A stretch of DNA of 64,000 nucleotides, taken from NCBI GenBank assembly GCA_001898625.1, contig MKUP01000033.1, positions 211,764 through 275,763 on the forward strand, in the 5' to 3' direction. Within the stretch, counting starts at the first letter, position 1. Every line of letters begins with the position of its first letter. The DNA comes from Burkholderiales bacterium 67-32 (GTDB taxonomy: Bacteria; Pseudomonadota; Gammaproteobacteria; Burkholderiales; Burkholderiaceae_B). Both the position numbers and the translations under genes were made by a program. Below, piece after piece: positions 33,987 through 42,904 of this stretch. A model generated the notes under the pieces. That model worked only from the letters and a program-made list of their open reading frames with translations, did no database searches and was not told where the DNA came from.

Positions 33987-34964
33987 ATGAAACGTTTGCT
34001 GGCTCCCGCGCTGGCCCTCGCGGCGCTGCTGGCCTGCGGAGCGCCCCACGCCCAGCCCCGCCCCGACTTTCCGTCCAAGGGGGTGCACGTCATCAACCCC
34101 TTCCCGCCCGGATCGCCCGTCGAGTACATCGGCCGCCTCGTCGCGCAGAACCTGGAGCAGGCCTGGGGCAAGTACGTCGTCGTCGAAAGCCGCTCCGGCG
34201 CCGGCGGCACCGTGGGTGCCAACTACGTGGCCAAGGCGGCGCCCGACGGCCACACGCTGCTGGTCACCACGGCCTCGCCCATTTCCTTCGCCGCCGCGCT
34301 GTACGAGAAGCTGCCCTACGACCCGGTCAAGGACCTCGCGCCCGTCTGGGGCATCGTCACCCCCGGGCAGGTCGTGGTGGTCAACAGCCAGCTTCCCATC
34401 CGCACGCTGGCCGAACTCGTGGCCTACGCCAAGGCCAACCCCGGCAAGCTGTCGTACGCCTCGTCGGGCATAGGCACCGTGCAGCACTTCGGCGGCGAAC
34501 TGTTCCAGGCCCGCACCGGCACCAAGCTGGTCCACGTCCCCTACCGGGGCGGGGCTCCCGCCGCCACCGACCTGGCCGGCGGCCACGTGCAGGTCATGTT
34601 CGACTCGCTCACCAACCAGTTGCGCAACATCGAGTCAGGCAAGGTCCGGCCACTGGCGATCCTGCGCTCGCGACGCGACGGCAAACTGCCCGACGTCCCC
34701 ACCGCCGCCGAGGCGGGCGTGTCGGGCGTGGAGGTCGTCAACTGGATCAGCCTGTTCGCGCCGGCCGGCACGCCCGCCGACGTGCTGCGCACGCTGCGCC
34801 AGACGACAAAGTCCGTCATGGCCACACCCGACAACGTCGCCAAGCTGACCGAGACCTTCGGCGAAGCGCAGGTGCTGGACGGCGAACAGCTCGCGCAGAT
34901 GATTCCGACCGAAGCCCGCACCTACATCGAGCTGGTCGAGCGCGCCGGCATCCCCAAGCAATGA
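33987..34964 (+). CDS. Bug/TctC-family periplasmic binding protein
   Basis: 325 aa with a Sec signal peptide (cut near AHAQ-P, ~23). The mature part shows the Bug pattern: GVHVINPFPPGSPVEYIGR, VVVESRSGAGGTVGANYVAK, DGHTLL, HVPYRGGAPA. AGGAG lies just before the ATG. It is followed 34 bp later by an enolase-superfamily enzyme gene, so its ligand is probably an acid sugar or hydroxyacid metabolised by that enzyme. No TctAB genes are nearby. Confidence 0.87.
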   Translation: MKRLLAPALALAALLACGAPHAQPRPDFPSKGVHVINPFPPGSPVEYIGRLVAQNLEQAWGKYVVVESRSGAGGTVGANYVAKAAPDGHTLLVTTASPISFAAALYEKLPYDPVKDLAPVWGIVTPGQVVVVNSQLPIRTLAELVAYAKANPGKLSYASSGIGTVQHFGGELFQARTGTKLVHVPYRGGAPAATDLAGGHVQVMFDSLTNQLRNIESGKVRPLAILRSRRDGKLPDVPTAAEAGVSGVEVVNWISLFAPAGTPADVLRTLRQTTKSVMATPDNVAKLTETFGEAQVLDGEQLAQMIPTEARTYIELVERAGIPKQ

Positions 34965-34998
34965 CCGCGGCTCCCGCCGCCCCACGCAGGAACCTCGC

Positions 34999-36111
34999 AT
35001 GAAAATCGTCCGCGTCGAAACCATCCTGCTAACCATCGCGCTCAATCGCGACTATGGCGGCAGCGTCTACAGCGTGCCGCGCAAGAACGCCATCATCACC
35101 CGCATCCACACCGACGAGGGGCTGGTCGGCCACTGCGTGAACGGCGAAGGCAACTTCGAGGTCCATCGCCAGGCGCGCGACATCGTCGACCAGGAACTGG
35201 CGCCGCTGCTGATCGGCCAGGACCCCACCGCCATCGAGACCCTGTGGTCCCGCATGTGGGCGGCCACCCATCGCGGCGGCCGCGACAAGTGGGCGGCGGT
35301 GCGCGCCGTGGCATGCGCCGACAGCGCGCTGTGGGACCTGCTGGGCAAGCGCGCCGGACTGCCCCTCTACCAGTTGTGGGGCGGCGCGCGCCATGCGCTG
35401 CCCATCGTCGCCATCGGTGGCCAGTACCGCGACGGCTACGCGCCGCAGGACTACGGCGCCGAGATGGAGGAATACCGCGCGCTGGGCCTGGCCGGCTGCA
35501 AGTTCAAGGTGGGCGGGCGCGAGGTCGAGGAAGATCTGGCGCGCACCCGCGCCGCGCGGCGCGCGGGCGGCGACGATTTCGTACTGTTCGTCGATGCCAA
35601 CCGCGCCTGGACCCGCACCCAGGCCCTGGCCTTCTGCCGGCAGGCGGCGGACCTGGACCTGCGCTGGTTCGAGGAGCCCTGCCATTGGGACGACGACCGG
35701 CGCGACCTCGCGCTGCTGCGCGCGCAGACGGGCATGCCCATCTGCGCCGGCCAGTCGGAGATCACCACCCAGGACTGCCGCGACCTGATGCTGGACGCCG
35801 CCATCGACGTCTGCAACCTGGACGCCAGTTGGGGCGGCGGTCCTACCGCCTGGCTGCGGGTGGCCCGCATGGCGGCCTGCTTCGGCGTGCAGATGGGCCA
35901 CCACGGCGAGCCCATGGTGGGCTCGCATCTGCTGGCTGCGGTGGAGAACGGTACCTACGTCGAAACCCACCACCCCGACCGCGACCCGATCTTCCACCAG
36001 ATGGTGATCGGGCGGGGTGCGATAGCGAACGGCCACTATGCCCTGCCGCAGGGGCCGGGCTGGGGCGTGGACTTCGATCCGGAGTTCATCGAGCGGTACC
36101 GGACGGACTGA
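34999..36111 (+). CDS. Mandelate racemase/muconate lactonizing enzyme family protein
   Basis: 370-aa enolase-superfamily enzyme. The capping domain (1-120) is followed by a TIM barrel with the Lys pair in KFKVGG (~172), metal ligands in FVDANRAW (Asp ~198), WFEEP (Glu ~223) and CAGQSE (Glu ~249), and a catalytic-base His in MGHHGEP (~300). The MGHHGEP segment points to the mandelate-racemase/acid-sugar-dehydratase branch, not muconate cycloisomerase. It is in the same direction as and 34 bp behind the Bug gene. The substrate is unknown. Confidence 0.86.
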   Translation: MKIVRVETILLTIALNRDYGGSVYSVPRKNAIITRIHTDEGLVGHCVNGEGNFEVHRQARDIVDQELAPLLIGQDPTAIETLWSRMWAATHRGGRDKWAAVRAVACADSALWDLLGKRAGLPLYQLWGGARHALPIVAIGGQYRDGYAPQDYGAEMEEYRALGLAGCKFKVGGREVEEDLARTRAARRAGGDDFVLFVDANRAWTRTQALAFCRQAADLDLRWFEEPCHWDDDRRDLALLRAQTGMPICAGQSEITTQDCRDLMLDAAIDVCNLDASWGGGPTAWLRVARMAACFGVQMGHHGEPMVGSHLLAAVENGTYVETHHPDRDPIFHQMVIGRGAIANGHYALPQGPGWGVDFDPEFIERYRTD

Positions 36112-36121
36112 CTCGGCCCAA

Positions 36122-36160
36122 CGTGAAATCCGGGAACCGCTTCCGTTCCTGAATTTCACG
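36122..36160. repeat. Interrupted 16-bp inverted repeat
   Basis: Arms 36122-36137 (starting CGTGAAAT) and 36145-36160 (ending ATTTCACG) pair at 14 of 16 positions around a 7-base loop, 10 bp after the enolase-type gene and 60 bp before the next Bug gene. It may terminate the upstream transcript or be an operator for the downstream one; no T-run follows on either strand. Confidence 0.5.
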
Positions 36161-36219
36161 CCGGCGGCGGCCCCGCTTCCTATGATGCCCTGACCAGAAC
36201 AGCACATAGGAGACACGTC

Positions 36220-37224
36220 ATGAGCCACACCTCGACCGGCCGGCGCCGCATGCTGGGCCTGCTGGGCGCCACCGCCGCGTCCGGCGCGCTGCCTGGCATC
36301 CCCGCCCTGGCATCCGACGCCGGCACCCAAGACTTCCCCACTCGCGCCCTGCGCCTGGTCGTTCCCTTCACGCCGGGCGGCGGCACGAACGTCGTCGGAC
36401 GCTCCCTGGCCGCCGCCATGTCCGAGGCGCTGGGGCAGTCCATCGTGGTCGACAACCGGCCGGGGGGCGGCACCGTCATCGGCTCGAACATCGTGGCCAA
36501 GGCCAAGCCCGACGGCTACACGCTGCTGCTGACGACCACCGCCCTGGCCATCAACGACACGCTGGTCAAGGACCTGCCCTACGACACCGACCGCGACTTC
36601 AGCGACATCGGCCTGATCTGCGTCGGGCCGAACGTGCTGGTCACCCATCCGAAAAGCCGCTTCAAGACACTGGACGCGGTCATCCGCTACGCCAAGGCCA
36701 ATCCGGGCAAGTTGACCTACGGTTCCTCGGGCAACGGCTCGGCCGTCCACCTGGCCGCCGAACTGTTCAAGATGAAGGCCGGCGTCGACCTGACCCACAT
36801 CCCCTATAAGGGCGCGGCGCAGGCCTACACCGATCTGGTCGGCGGCCGCCTGGACTTCGTTTTCGCCACTGCGGGCGGCGTCGCGAAGTACGTCGAGGAA
36901 GGCACGCTGCAAGCCGTCGCGCTGACCTCGCGCGAACGCACGCCGGCCTATCCCGGCATTCCCACCATCGCCGAACTGGTGCCCGGCTATTCGGCCGAGG
37001 TCTGGTACGCGATCCTGGCCCCGGCGGGCACGCCGCCCGACATCGTCGCCGCGCTGAACGGCGCCTTGAACAAGGCCGCCAACGATCCCGGCTACAAGTC
37101 GCGGGTCTCGGCCGACGGCATGAAGGTGGCAGCCGGCACGCCGCAGGAGATGCGCGCCTTCCGCCAGTCCGAGCAGGCGCGCTGGCGCCAGGTCATCCAC
37201 GACGGCAAGATCACCACCACTTGA
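36220..37224 (+). CDS. Bug/TctC-family binding protein, Tat-like signal
   Basis: 334 aa. The N-terminus has consecutive Arg before the hydrophobic core (GRRRMLGLLGATAASGALPG), closer to a Tat signal than the Sec signals of the other Bug proteins in this window. The mature part keeps the family pattern (LRLVVPFTPGGGTNVVGR, VVDNRPGGGTVIGSNIV, DGYTLLL, IPYKGAAQA). TAGGAG lies 9 bp before the ATG. It is followed 10 bp later by an SDR dehydrogenase gene, forming a two-gene unit. Confidence 0.86.
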   Translation: MSHTSTGRRRMLGLLGATAASGALPGIPALASDAGTQDFPTRALRLVVPFTPGGGTNVVGRSLAAAMSEALGQSIVVDNRPGGGTVIGSNIVAKAKPDGYTLLLTTTALAINDTLVKDLPYDTDRDFSDIGLICVGPNVLVTHPKSRFKTLDAVIRYAKANPGKLTYGSSGNGSAVHLAAELFKMKAGVDLTHIPYKGAAQAYTDLVGGRLDFVFATAGGVAKYVEEGTLQAVALTSRERTPAYPGIPTIAELVPGYSAEVWYAILAPAGTPPDIVAALNGALNKAANDPGYKSRVSADGMKVAAGTPQEMRAFRQSEQARWRQVIHDGKITTT

Positions 37225-37234
37225 AGGACTGAAC

Positions 37235-38041
37235 ATGACGACGAACGGCCAACGGCTGGCTGGCAAGACGGCCATCATCGTGGGCGCGGGACAGCGCCCC
37301 GGCACGACGATGGGCAATGGGCGCGCGACCGCGGAGCGCTTCGCGCGGGAAGGTGCCAGGCTTCTGCTGGTGGACATCAACGGCGAGTGGGCGCAGGACA
37401 CGCTGGCGGCGGTGCGCGCGCTGGGTGCCCCAGCCGAGGTGGCGATTGCCGACATCACCCGCGAGGACGACTGCCGTCAGGTGGTGGCGTCCTGCGTCGA
37501 ACGATGGGGGCGCGTGGACATCCTGCACAACAACGTCGGCTTCTCCAAGGGCGATGCCCGTACCGCCGACCTGTCGCTGGAATCCTGGCAGCGCATCATG
37601 GACGCCAACCTGACCGGCATGTTCCTGATGTGCAAGCACGCGCTGCCGCAGATGGTCGCCCAGCGGTCCGGCTGCATCATCAACGTGTCGTCCACGTCCT
37701 CGCTGTCGGGCCGGCCCACGGTCACCTACAAGACCAGCAAGGGCGCGGTCAACACGCTCACCCAGCACATCGCGTTCGAGAACGCGAAGCACGGCGTGCG
37801 CGCCAACGCAATCCTGCCGGGCCTGATCGACACGCCCATGGCCATCGAGCGGCGCGCGGAGGAAACCGGGGTCCCCCGCGAAGCGATCCGCCGCGAACGC
37901 GATGCGCTGGTGCCGATGGGCTACATGGGCGAAGCCGCCGACGTCGCGAACGCGGCGCTTTTCCTGGCCTCGGACGAGGCGCGCTACGTGACCGGCGTAT
38001 TGTTTCCGGTCGATGGCGGCCTGCTGCTCAAGCGGGGCTGA
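37235..38041 (+). CDS. Short-chain dehydrogenase/reductase
   Basis: 268-aa Rossmann-fold oxidoreductase. The cofactor loop is an expanded variant, IIVGAGQRPGTTMGNGRA (14-31), in place of the standard TGxxxGxG; the SDR gene at 44409 has the same kind of loop. HNNVG (~98), Ser in NVSSTSS (~147) and the catalytic YKTSK (~162-166) are present. The C-terminal LFLASDEARYVTGVLFPVDGG (as a span) is standard. It ends 9 bp before a convergent LysR gene. The substrate is unknown. Confidence 0.86.
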   Translation: MTTNGQRLAGKTAIIVGAGQRPGTTMGNGRATAERFAREGARLLLVDINGEWAQDTLAAVRALGAPAEVAIADITREDDCRQVVASCVERWGRVDILHNNVGFSKGDARTADLSLESWQRIMDANLTGMFLMCKHALPQMVAQRSGCIINVSSTSSLSGRPTVTYKTSKGAVNTLTQHIAFENAKHGVRANAILPGLIDTPMAIERRAEETGVPREAIRRERDALVPMGYMGEAADVANAALFLASDEARYVTGVLFPVDGGLLLKRG

Positions 38042-38050
38042 GCGCGGACC

Positions 38051-38926
38051 TCAAGCCTGGGGGCGGACGAACAGTTCGCGCGCGCCTTCGGGCAGGGCCG
38101 CAGGATCGACGCATGCCATCCAGATCTGGCGGCCCGCCCATTCGTCCGCCAGCGCGACGACCTCCACCCCCGTCCGGTCGGCATAGGTCCGCGCCAGCCC
38201 CTCGGCCATCAGGGCCAGGCCCAGCCCCTCGCGCACCAGCATGCAGCGCGCCTCGGGATTGGAGACCTGCGCGCTGACGTTGATGGGCCGGGGCAGGTTT
38301 TCGCCGATCAATCGCTGGAAGTTGGCCAGGTCGTGGCGCGGGAAATAGCCGACGTAGTCATGGCCCAGCGTGTCGAAGAAACGCACCGGACCACTCCGTG
38401 CCAGCGCGTGCCCCATCGGGACGACCAGGGCGACCCGTTCGCGGCGGTACTCCACGAAGTGCAGGCCCGGAGGCGGAAACGGCGCGTGATAGATTCCGAT
38501 CTCCGCCTCCCCCTGAGTGACCAGCGCCGGGATCTCGACGCTGGACGCCTCGACGATGTCGACGCGATGGCCTGGACACACGCGGCGCAGCAGGCTGATG
38601 GCGCGCGGCAGGTACTGCAGGACGACCGACCGGCAGGCGGCGATCCGGATGTGGGACTCGCCGTCGTCGCGGAAGCTCGCCAGGGTCCGCTCCAACTGGC
38701 GGGCCGCCGACAGCAGCGAGGTCGCATGGCGGTACAGCGCCTCGCCCGCCGCCGTGGGCTCGACGCCCCGGCCGGTCCGCCGCAGCAGCGATACGCCGTG
38801 CTCGCGCTCGAGCTCCGCCAGCCGCTTGCTTACCGCCGAGGCCACGACGTTCAGCCGGTCGGCGCAACGGCTCAGGCTTTTTTCCTCGACGCATGCGACG
38901 AAGGTCTTCAGGCTTTGCAGGTCCAT
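38051..38926 (-). CDS. LysR-family transcriptional regulator
   Basis: 291 aa: N-terminal winged helix (1-60) with RCADRLNVVASAVSKRLAELE as recognition region, then the effector-binding domain (~90-290). The ATG at 38926 opens MDLQSLKTFV, a typical LysR start with AAAGGA 6 bp upstream; the frame extending to 39067 would run into norR. It lies downstream of norR on the same strand (34 bp gap) and convergent with the SDR gene, so it may govern the preceding Bug-SDR pair. The target is unproven. Confidence 0.85.
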   Translation of the reverse strand: MDLQSLKTFVACVEEKSLSRCADRLNVVASAVSKRLAELEREHGVSLLRRTGRGVEPTAAGEALYRHATSLLSAARQLERTLASFRDDGESHIRIAACRSVVLQYLPRAISLLRRVCPGHRVDIVEASSVEIPALVTQGEAEIGIYHAPFPPPGLHFVEYRRERVALVVPMGHALARSGPVRFFDTLGHDYVGYFPRHDLANFQRLIGENLPRPINVSAQVSNPEARCMLVREGLGLALMAEGLARTYADRTGVEVVALADEWAGRQIWMACVDPAALPEGARELFVRPQA

Positions 38927-38960
38927 GTCCTTTCCTTTTCCGCTTGCGCCGCACGCTTCG

Positions 38961-40544
38961 TCAGGGCTCGGCAGCCGCCGACTTGAGCCCCAGCCTCGCG
39001 GCCAGGCGCGCCAGGTTGGCCCGGTCCACGCCCAGTTCGCGCGCGGCGGCCGACCAGTTGTCTCCATGACGGCGCAGGGCCGCGACGATCAGGCCGCGCT
39101 GGTAGCCCTCGACCGCCTGCTTGAGCGGCTGCGCGGGAACGCGCGCGCGAGCCGCCGCCGGATTGTCATGTGCGGGAGCGGGCGACCCGGCCTCTCCTTC
39201 CTCCAGCCCCAGGTCCGCCACCGTCAGTGTCAGGATGGCCGGACGCGGGGTTTGCCGGGACAGCGCCTTCAATGCGCTGCGGCTGATCAGGTGTTCGAGC
39301 TCGCGCACGTTGCCCGGCCAGTCGTAGGCCAGCAGGGCCGCCTGAGCCTCGGCGGCCAGGCGCAGGTTGCGCAGCCCCAGGCGCGAGCGGTTTTCGTCCA
39401 GGAACGCGCCGCTGAGCAGCAGCACGTCGCGGCCGCGTTCGCGCAGCGGCGGCACCCGCAGCGGGTAGACGCTCAGGCGATGGTAGAGGTCGGCGCGAAA
39501 GCGTCCTTTACGGACTTCTTCGGCCAGGTCCCGATTGGTGGCCGCGATCAGCCTGACGTCCACGTGGTGCTCGCGGTCGGACCCCAGTCGCTGCAACTGC
39601 CCGCTTTGCAGCACACGCAGCAGCTTGGCCTGCACCGCCAGCGGCAACTCGCCCACCTCGTCCAGCAGCAGGGTGCCGCCGTCGGCGAGTTCGAACTTGC
39701 CGCGCCGGTCGCCCACCGCGCCCGAGAACGCGCCCCTGACATGGCCGAACAGCTCGCTTTCCACCAGGGCCTCGGGCAAGGCCGCGCAGTTGATGCTGAC
39801 CAGCGGCCGCGTCGCGCGCGGCGAGGCCGCGTGCAGCGCCTGGGCCACCAGTTCCTTGCCGACCCCGGTCTCGCCCGTCACCAGCACGGTCAGGTCGCTG
39901 GCGCCCACGGTGCGCACCTCGTCCAGCAGCCGCCGGATGACGGCGCTGTGCCCCAGCAATGGGCGCGGCGCGGTTTCCCCCGCCGCCGCGCGATAGATTT
40001 CCGCGCGCTGGTGCTCGTCGCTGGCACGCGAGGCCAGTAGCTGCAACCGATCGGCCACGCTGACCGTCGCGGCGGCCAGGCTGGAGAAAGTCTGCAGGGC
40101 ATCCAGGTCGTGCGCCGAGAAACGCTCGGCCTCCATCGCATCCAGCGTCAGCAGGCCCCAGGGGCGCTCGCCCACCCGCAGGACACAGCCCAGGCAGTCG
40201 TGCACCTCCAACTGCTCGCCTTCCATTCCTTCGACCAGGCCATCGTAGGGGTCGGGCAGACGGCTCCCGGCCGGAAAGCGCGTGGGGCCGTCGGACTGGA
40301 GCAACAGTTGGAAGCGGGGATGCTCGTCCACCTTGAAACGGCGGCCCAGCGTGTCGCTGCTCAGGCCATCGACCGCCAGCGGCACCAGCCATTCGCCGTC
40401 CAGCCGCAGCAGGGCTGTTGCATCGCAAGGAACCAGGGTCCGCACGGCTTCCAGCAGACGTCGGTAGCGCTCCCCTTCGGCGAGGTCGCGCGCCAGGTCG
40501 TCCACCAATGGAACAAGCGCGTGCAGCAGGGCATTTGAAGTCAT
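38961..40544 (-). CDS. norR: Nitric-oxide-responsive sigma-54 activator NorR
   Basis: 527 aa: an N-terminal GAF domain (about 20-190) that senses NO through a mononuclear iron, an AAA+ domain (about 210-440; Walker A GETGVGKE) and a C-terminal Fis-type helix-turn-helix (~490-520). His115, Cys117 and Asp135, with Asp98/Asp101, match the iron-ligand region of E. coli NorR (His111, Cys113, Asp131, Asp96/99). The sigma-54 contact loop is GAFSGA in place of GAFTGA. The ATG at 40544 overlaps the first NorR box. It is divergent from hmp and should activate it upon NO exposure. Confidence 0.9.
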   Translation of the reverse strand: MTSNALLHALVPLVDDLARDLAEGERYRRLLEAVRTLVPCDATALLRLDGEWLVPLAVDGLSSDTLGRRFKVDEHPRFQLLLQSDGPTRFPAGSRLPDPYDGLVEGMEGEQLEVHDCLGCVLRVGERPWGLLTLDAMEAERFSAHDLDALQTFSSLAAATVSVADRLQLLASRASDEHQRAEIYRAAAGETAPRPLLGHSAVIRRLLDEVRTVGASDLTVLVTGETGVGKELVAQALHAASPRATRPLVSINCAALPEALVESELFGHVRGAFSGAVGDRRGKFELADGGTLLLDEVGELPLAVQAKLLRVLQSGQLQRLGSDREHHVDVRLIAATNRDLAEEVRKGRFRADLYHRLSVYPLRVPPLRERGRDVLLLSGAFLDENRSRLGLRNLRLAAEAQAALLAYDWPGNVRELEHLISRSALKALSRQTPRPAILTLTVADLGLEEGEAGSPAPAHDNPAAARARVPAQPLKQAVEGYQRGLIVAALRRHGDNWSAAARELGVDRANLARLAARLGLKSAAAEP

Positions 40545-40597
40545 TTTGACTAATACAAGGTCATAAAGACACAAGAAAATTATAGGTCATTATGACC
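40539..40597. promoter_or_regulatory. Three NorR boxes between norR and hmp
   Basis: Three copies of the NorR dyad GT-N7-AC: 40539-40551 (AGTCATTTTGACT, overlapping the norR start codon), 40559-40571 (GGTCATAAAGACA) and 40585-40597 (GGTCATTATGACC, a perfect GGT-N7-ACC). Three sites upstream of a sigma-54 promoter is the arrangement known for NorR targets. The first site would also let NorR repress its own gene. Confidence 0.82.
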
Positions 40598-40637
40598 CAC
40601 TACCACAGAAAATGGCGCAGCGCCGCGAGAATCGGCC

Positions 40638-40653
40638 TGGCACACATCTTGAA
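40638..40653 (+). promoter_or_regulatory. Sigma-54 promoter of hmp
   Basis: TGGCACACATCTTGAA fits the -24 element exactly (TGGCAC) and has TTGAA at -12, with GG (40639-40640) ten bases from GA (40651-40652); the usual GC is GA here. It lies 41 bp downstream of the last NorR box and 57 bp before the hmp start. Confidence 0.7.
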
Positions 40654-40709
40654 TAAGAGAAAGCGAAGGCTGTCCCCTTTCCCGGCCGGCCGCTCTTGCA
40701 GGAGATATC

Positions 40710-41888
40710 ATGCTGTCCGCTCAACAACGAGCCATCATCAAGGCCACTGTCCCGCTGCTGGAAACCGGCGGCGAAACCCTGACCACCCATTTCTATCGCC
40801 TGATGCTGGCCGAGTACCCGGAGGTCCGGCCCCTGTTCAACCAGGCCCACCAGGCCAGCGGCGACCAGCCGCGCGCATTGGCCAACGGCGTACTGGCCTA
40901 CGCGCGCCACATCGACGATCTCACGCCCCTGGGCGGGATGGTCGGCCGCATCGTCAACAAGCACGTCGGGCTGCAGATCCTGCCCGAACACTATCCCATC
41001 GTCGGCACCTGCCTGCTGCGCGCCATCCGCGAAGTGCTCGGCCCCGACGTCGCCACCGACGAAGTCATCGAAGCCTGGGGCGCCGCCTACCAGCAACTGG
41101 CCACGCTGCTGATCGGCGCCGAGGAACAGTGCTACGCGACCCAGGAAAAGGCGGCCGGCGGCTGGCGCGGTTCGCGCGCCTTCCGCGTCGCCCGCAAGGA
41201 ACAGGAAAGCGAGGAGATCACCTCGTTCTATCTGGTGCCCGCCGACGGCGGTTCGCTGCTGGACTTCGAGCCCGGCCAGTACATCGGCCTGAAGCTAATC
41301 GTCGACGGCGAGGAAGTGCGCCGCAACTACTCGCTGTCCGCGCCTCCCAACGGCCGCGAGTACCGCATCAGCGTCAAGCGCCAGGGCGACGGCGTCGTCT
41401 CCAACCACCTGCACGACCGGATCGGCGAAGGCGACACGCTGGAACTCTTCCCGCCCTCGGGCAACTTCACGCTGCAGGCCAGCGACAAGCCGCTGGTGCT
41501 GATCAGCGGCGGCGTCGGCATCACACCCACCCTGGCCATGCTGCAAGCCGCCCTGGGCGGTTCGCGCGCGATCCACTTCATCCACTGCGCCCGCAACCAG
41601 GCGGTCCATGCCTTCCGCGACTACGTGGATGCCGCGGCCGGCAAGTTCCCGCAGCTCAAGCGTTTCTACTGCTACGACGAGGCCGGCGAGACGGCGCAGC
41701 GCCCCGATGCGGTCGGCCTGCTGACCAAGGAGCAGCTGGCGCAGTGGCTGCCGCAGGACCGCGACGTCGACGTCTACTTCCTGGGTCCCAAGCCCTTCAT
41801 GCGCAACGTGCGGCGTTACCTGAAGGAACTGGGCGTGCCGGAGACGCAGACGCGGTACGAGTTCTTCGGGCCGGAGGCGATGGCTTAA
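40710..41888 (+). CDS. hmp: Flavohemoprotein, nitric oxide dioxygenase
   Basis: 392-aa NO dioxygenase converting NO and O2 to nitrate with NAD(P)H. The N-terminal globin domain (1-140) carries the proximal His in NKHVGL (~85) and the Tyr/Gln distal region near residue 29. The FAD-binding domain (150-255; RRNYSLS) and NAD-binding domain (265-390; ISGGVGITPT) follow. CAGGAG is 6-7 bp before the ATG. NorR and three boxes upstream imply NO-induced expression. Its product, nitrate, can feed the assimilation genes at the left end. Confidence 0.94.
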   Translation: MLSAQQRAIIKATVPLLETGGETLTTHFYRLMLAEYPEVRPLFNQAHQASGDQPRALANGVLAYARHIDDLTPLGGMVGRIVNKHVGLQILPEHYPIVGTCLLRAIREVLGPDVATDEVIEAWGAAYQQLATLLIGAEEQCYATQEKAAGGWRGSRAFRVARKEQESEEITSFYLVPADGGSLLDFEPGQYIGLKLIVDGEEVRRNYSLSAPPNGREYRISVKRQGDGVVSNHLHDRIGEGDTLELFPPSGNFTLQASDKPLVLISGGVGITPTLAMLQAALGGSRAIHFIHCARNQAVHAFRDYVDAAAGKFPQLKRFYCYDEAGETAQRPDAVGLLTKEQLAQWLPQDRDVDVYFLGPKPFMRNVRRYLKELGVPETQTRYEFFGPEAMA

Positions 41889-41897
41889 GAGCCCGCG

Positions 41898-42797
41898 CTA
41901 CTCGAAGAACCGCGTCATCTCCAGCCCGCGGATGATCTGCGCGGTTGCCTCCGCCAACGGGGGCAGCGGGCCGCTGGACGGCGTGGCCAGGGTCAGGTTG
42001 TTCATGATGACCGGCTCGGCGATGGACGAGAAGGCCAGGAAATCCTGGCCCGCCATGTCGCTCAGCGCCGAGCGCGGGATGATGGTGAACATGCCTTCCT
42101 TGGCCATGGTCTCGAGAATGGTGTGCACCACGTCCACCTCGGCCACGACGTCCAGCGTCACGTTCAATTCGCGGCAGGTGCGGTCCACCAGCGCGCGGAT
42201 GGTATTGGGCGCGCTGGGCAGCACCAGCGGATAGCGGCCCAGGTCCCGCGCGCGCACGCGCGGCGGAGGCACGGGCCGGCAGGCCTTGCCGTAGGCCAGC
42301 ACCAGGTCCTCGCGGTAGATGGACTCGAACCGCAGCAGGGACGAGGACGGCGGGTCGTACAGCAGCGCCAGGTCCACCCTGCCCTTGACCAGCCATTCAT
42401 TCATCTCGGAACTCAGGCCCTCGGCCAGCGTCAGCGCGGCATCGGGATGCAGGCGACGGAACGACTGCACGATATGCGGCGCCATCCGGCGCGCCACGCG
42501 GTGCGGCATGCCCAGCCGTACCTTGTCCTGCGCGGCGGCGCGAAAGGTTCGCATGTCCTGGCGCGCATGCTGCGCCATGGCATCCAGGGTCTTGGCATGC
42601 TGCAGGAACCGCAGCCCGGCCTCGGTAGGCTCCACGCCCCGGCCGGTGCGTACCAGCAAATGGTGGCGCAGTTCGGCTTCGAGCAACTGGATCTGCCGGC
42701 TGAGCGACGGCTGCGAGACGCCCAGCACCTCGCCCGCGCGGGAAAGGCTGCGCATTTCGCAGACGACGATGAAGTAGCGGATTTGCCGAAGGTCCAT
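41898..42797 (-). CDS. LysR-family transcriptional regulator
   Basis: 299 aa: winged helix (1-60, with LSRAGEVLGVSQPSLSRQIQ as recognition region) and effector domain (~90-290). The ATG at 42797 opens MDLRQIRYFI. It is divergent from the amidohydrolase/CMD/SDR/lactonase/Bug operon starting at 42905 (107 bp gap), the expected place for its activator. The upstream frame extension to 42872 is not supported. Confidence 0.86.
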   Translation of the reverse strand: MDLRQIRYFIVVCEMRSLSRAGEVLGVSQPSLSRQIQLLEAELRHHLLVRTGRGVEPTEAGLRFLQHAKTLDAMAQHARQDMRTFRAAAQDKVRLGMPHRVARRMAPHIVQSFRRLHPDAALTLAEGLSSEMNEWLVKGRVDLALLYDPPSSSLLRFESIYREDLVLAYGKACRPVPPPRVRARDLGRYPLVLPSAPNTIRALVDRTCRELNVTLDVVAEVDVVHTILETMAKEGMFTIIPRSALSDMAGQDFLAFSSIAEPVIMNNLTLATPSSGPLPPLAEATAQIIRGLEMTRFFE

Positions 42798-42904
42798 GGA
42801 TGCAATGGTATACGTTTTTTCTATATCAGAAGTCAGGCCGGGCGCATTGCTCGGCCCCAGAGGCTTGCGCATGATGCGGGGTTGACGTTCACTGCACCCC
42901 CGAC

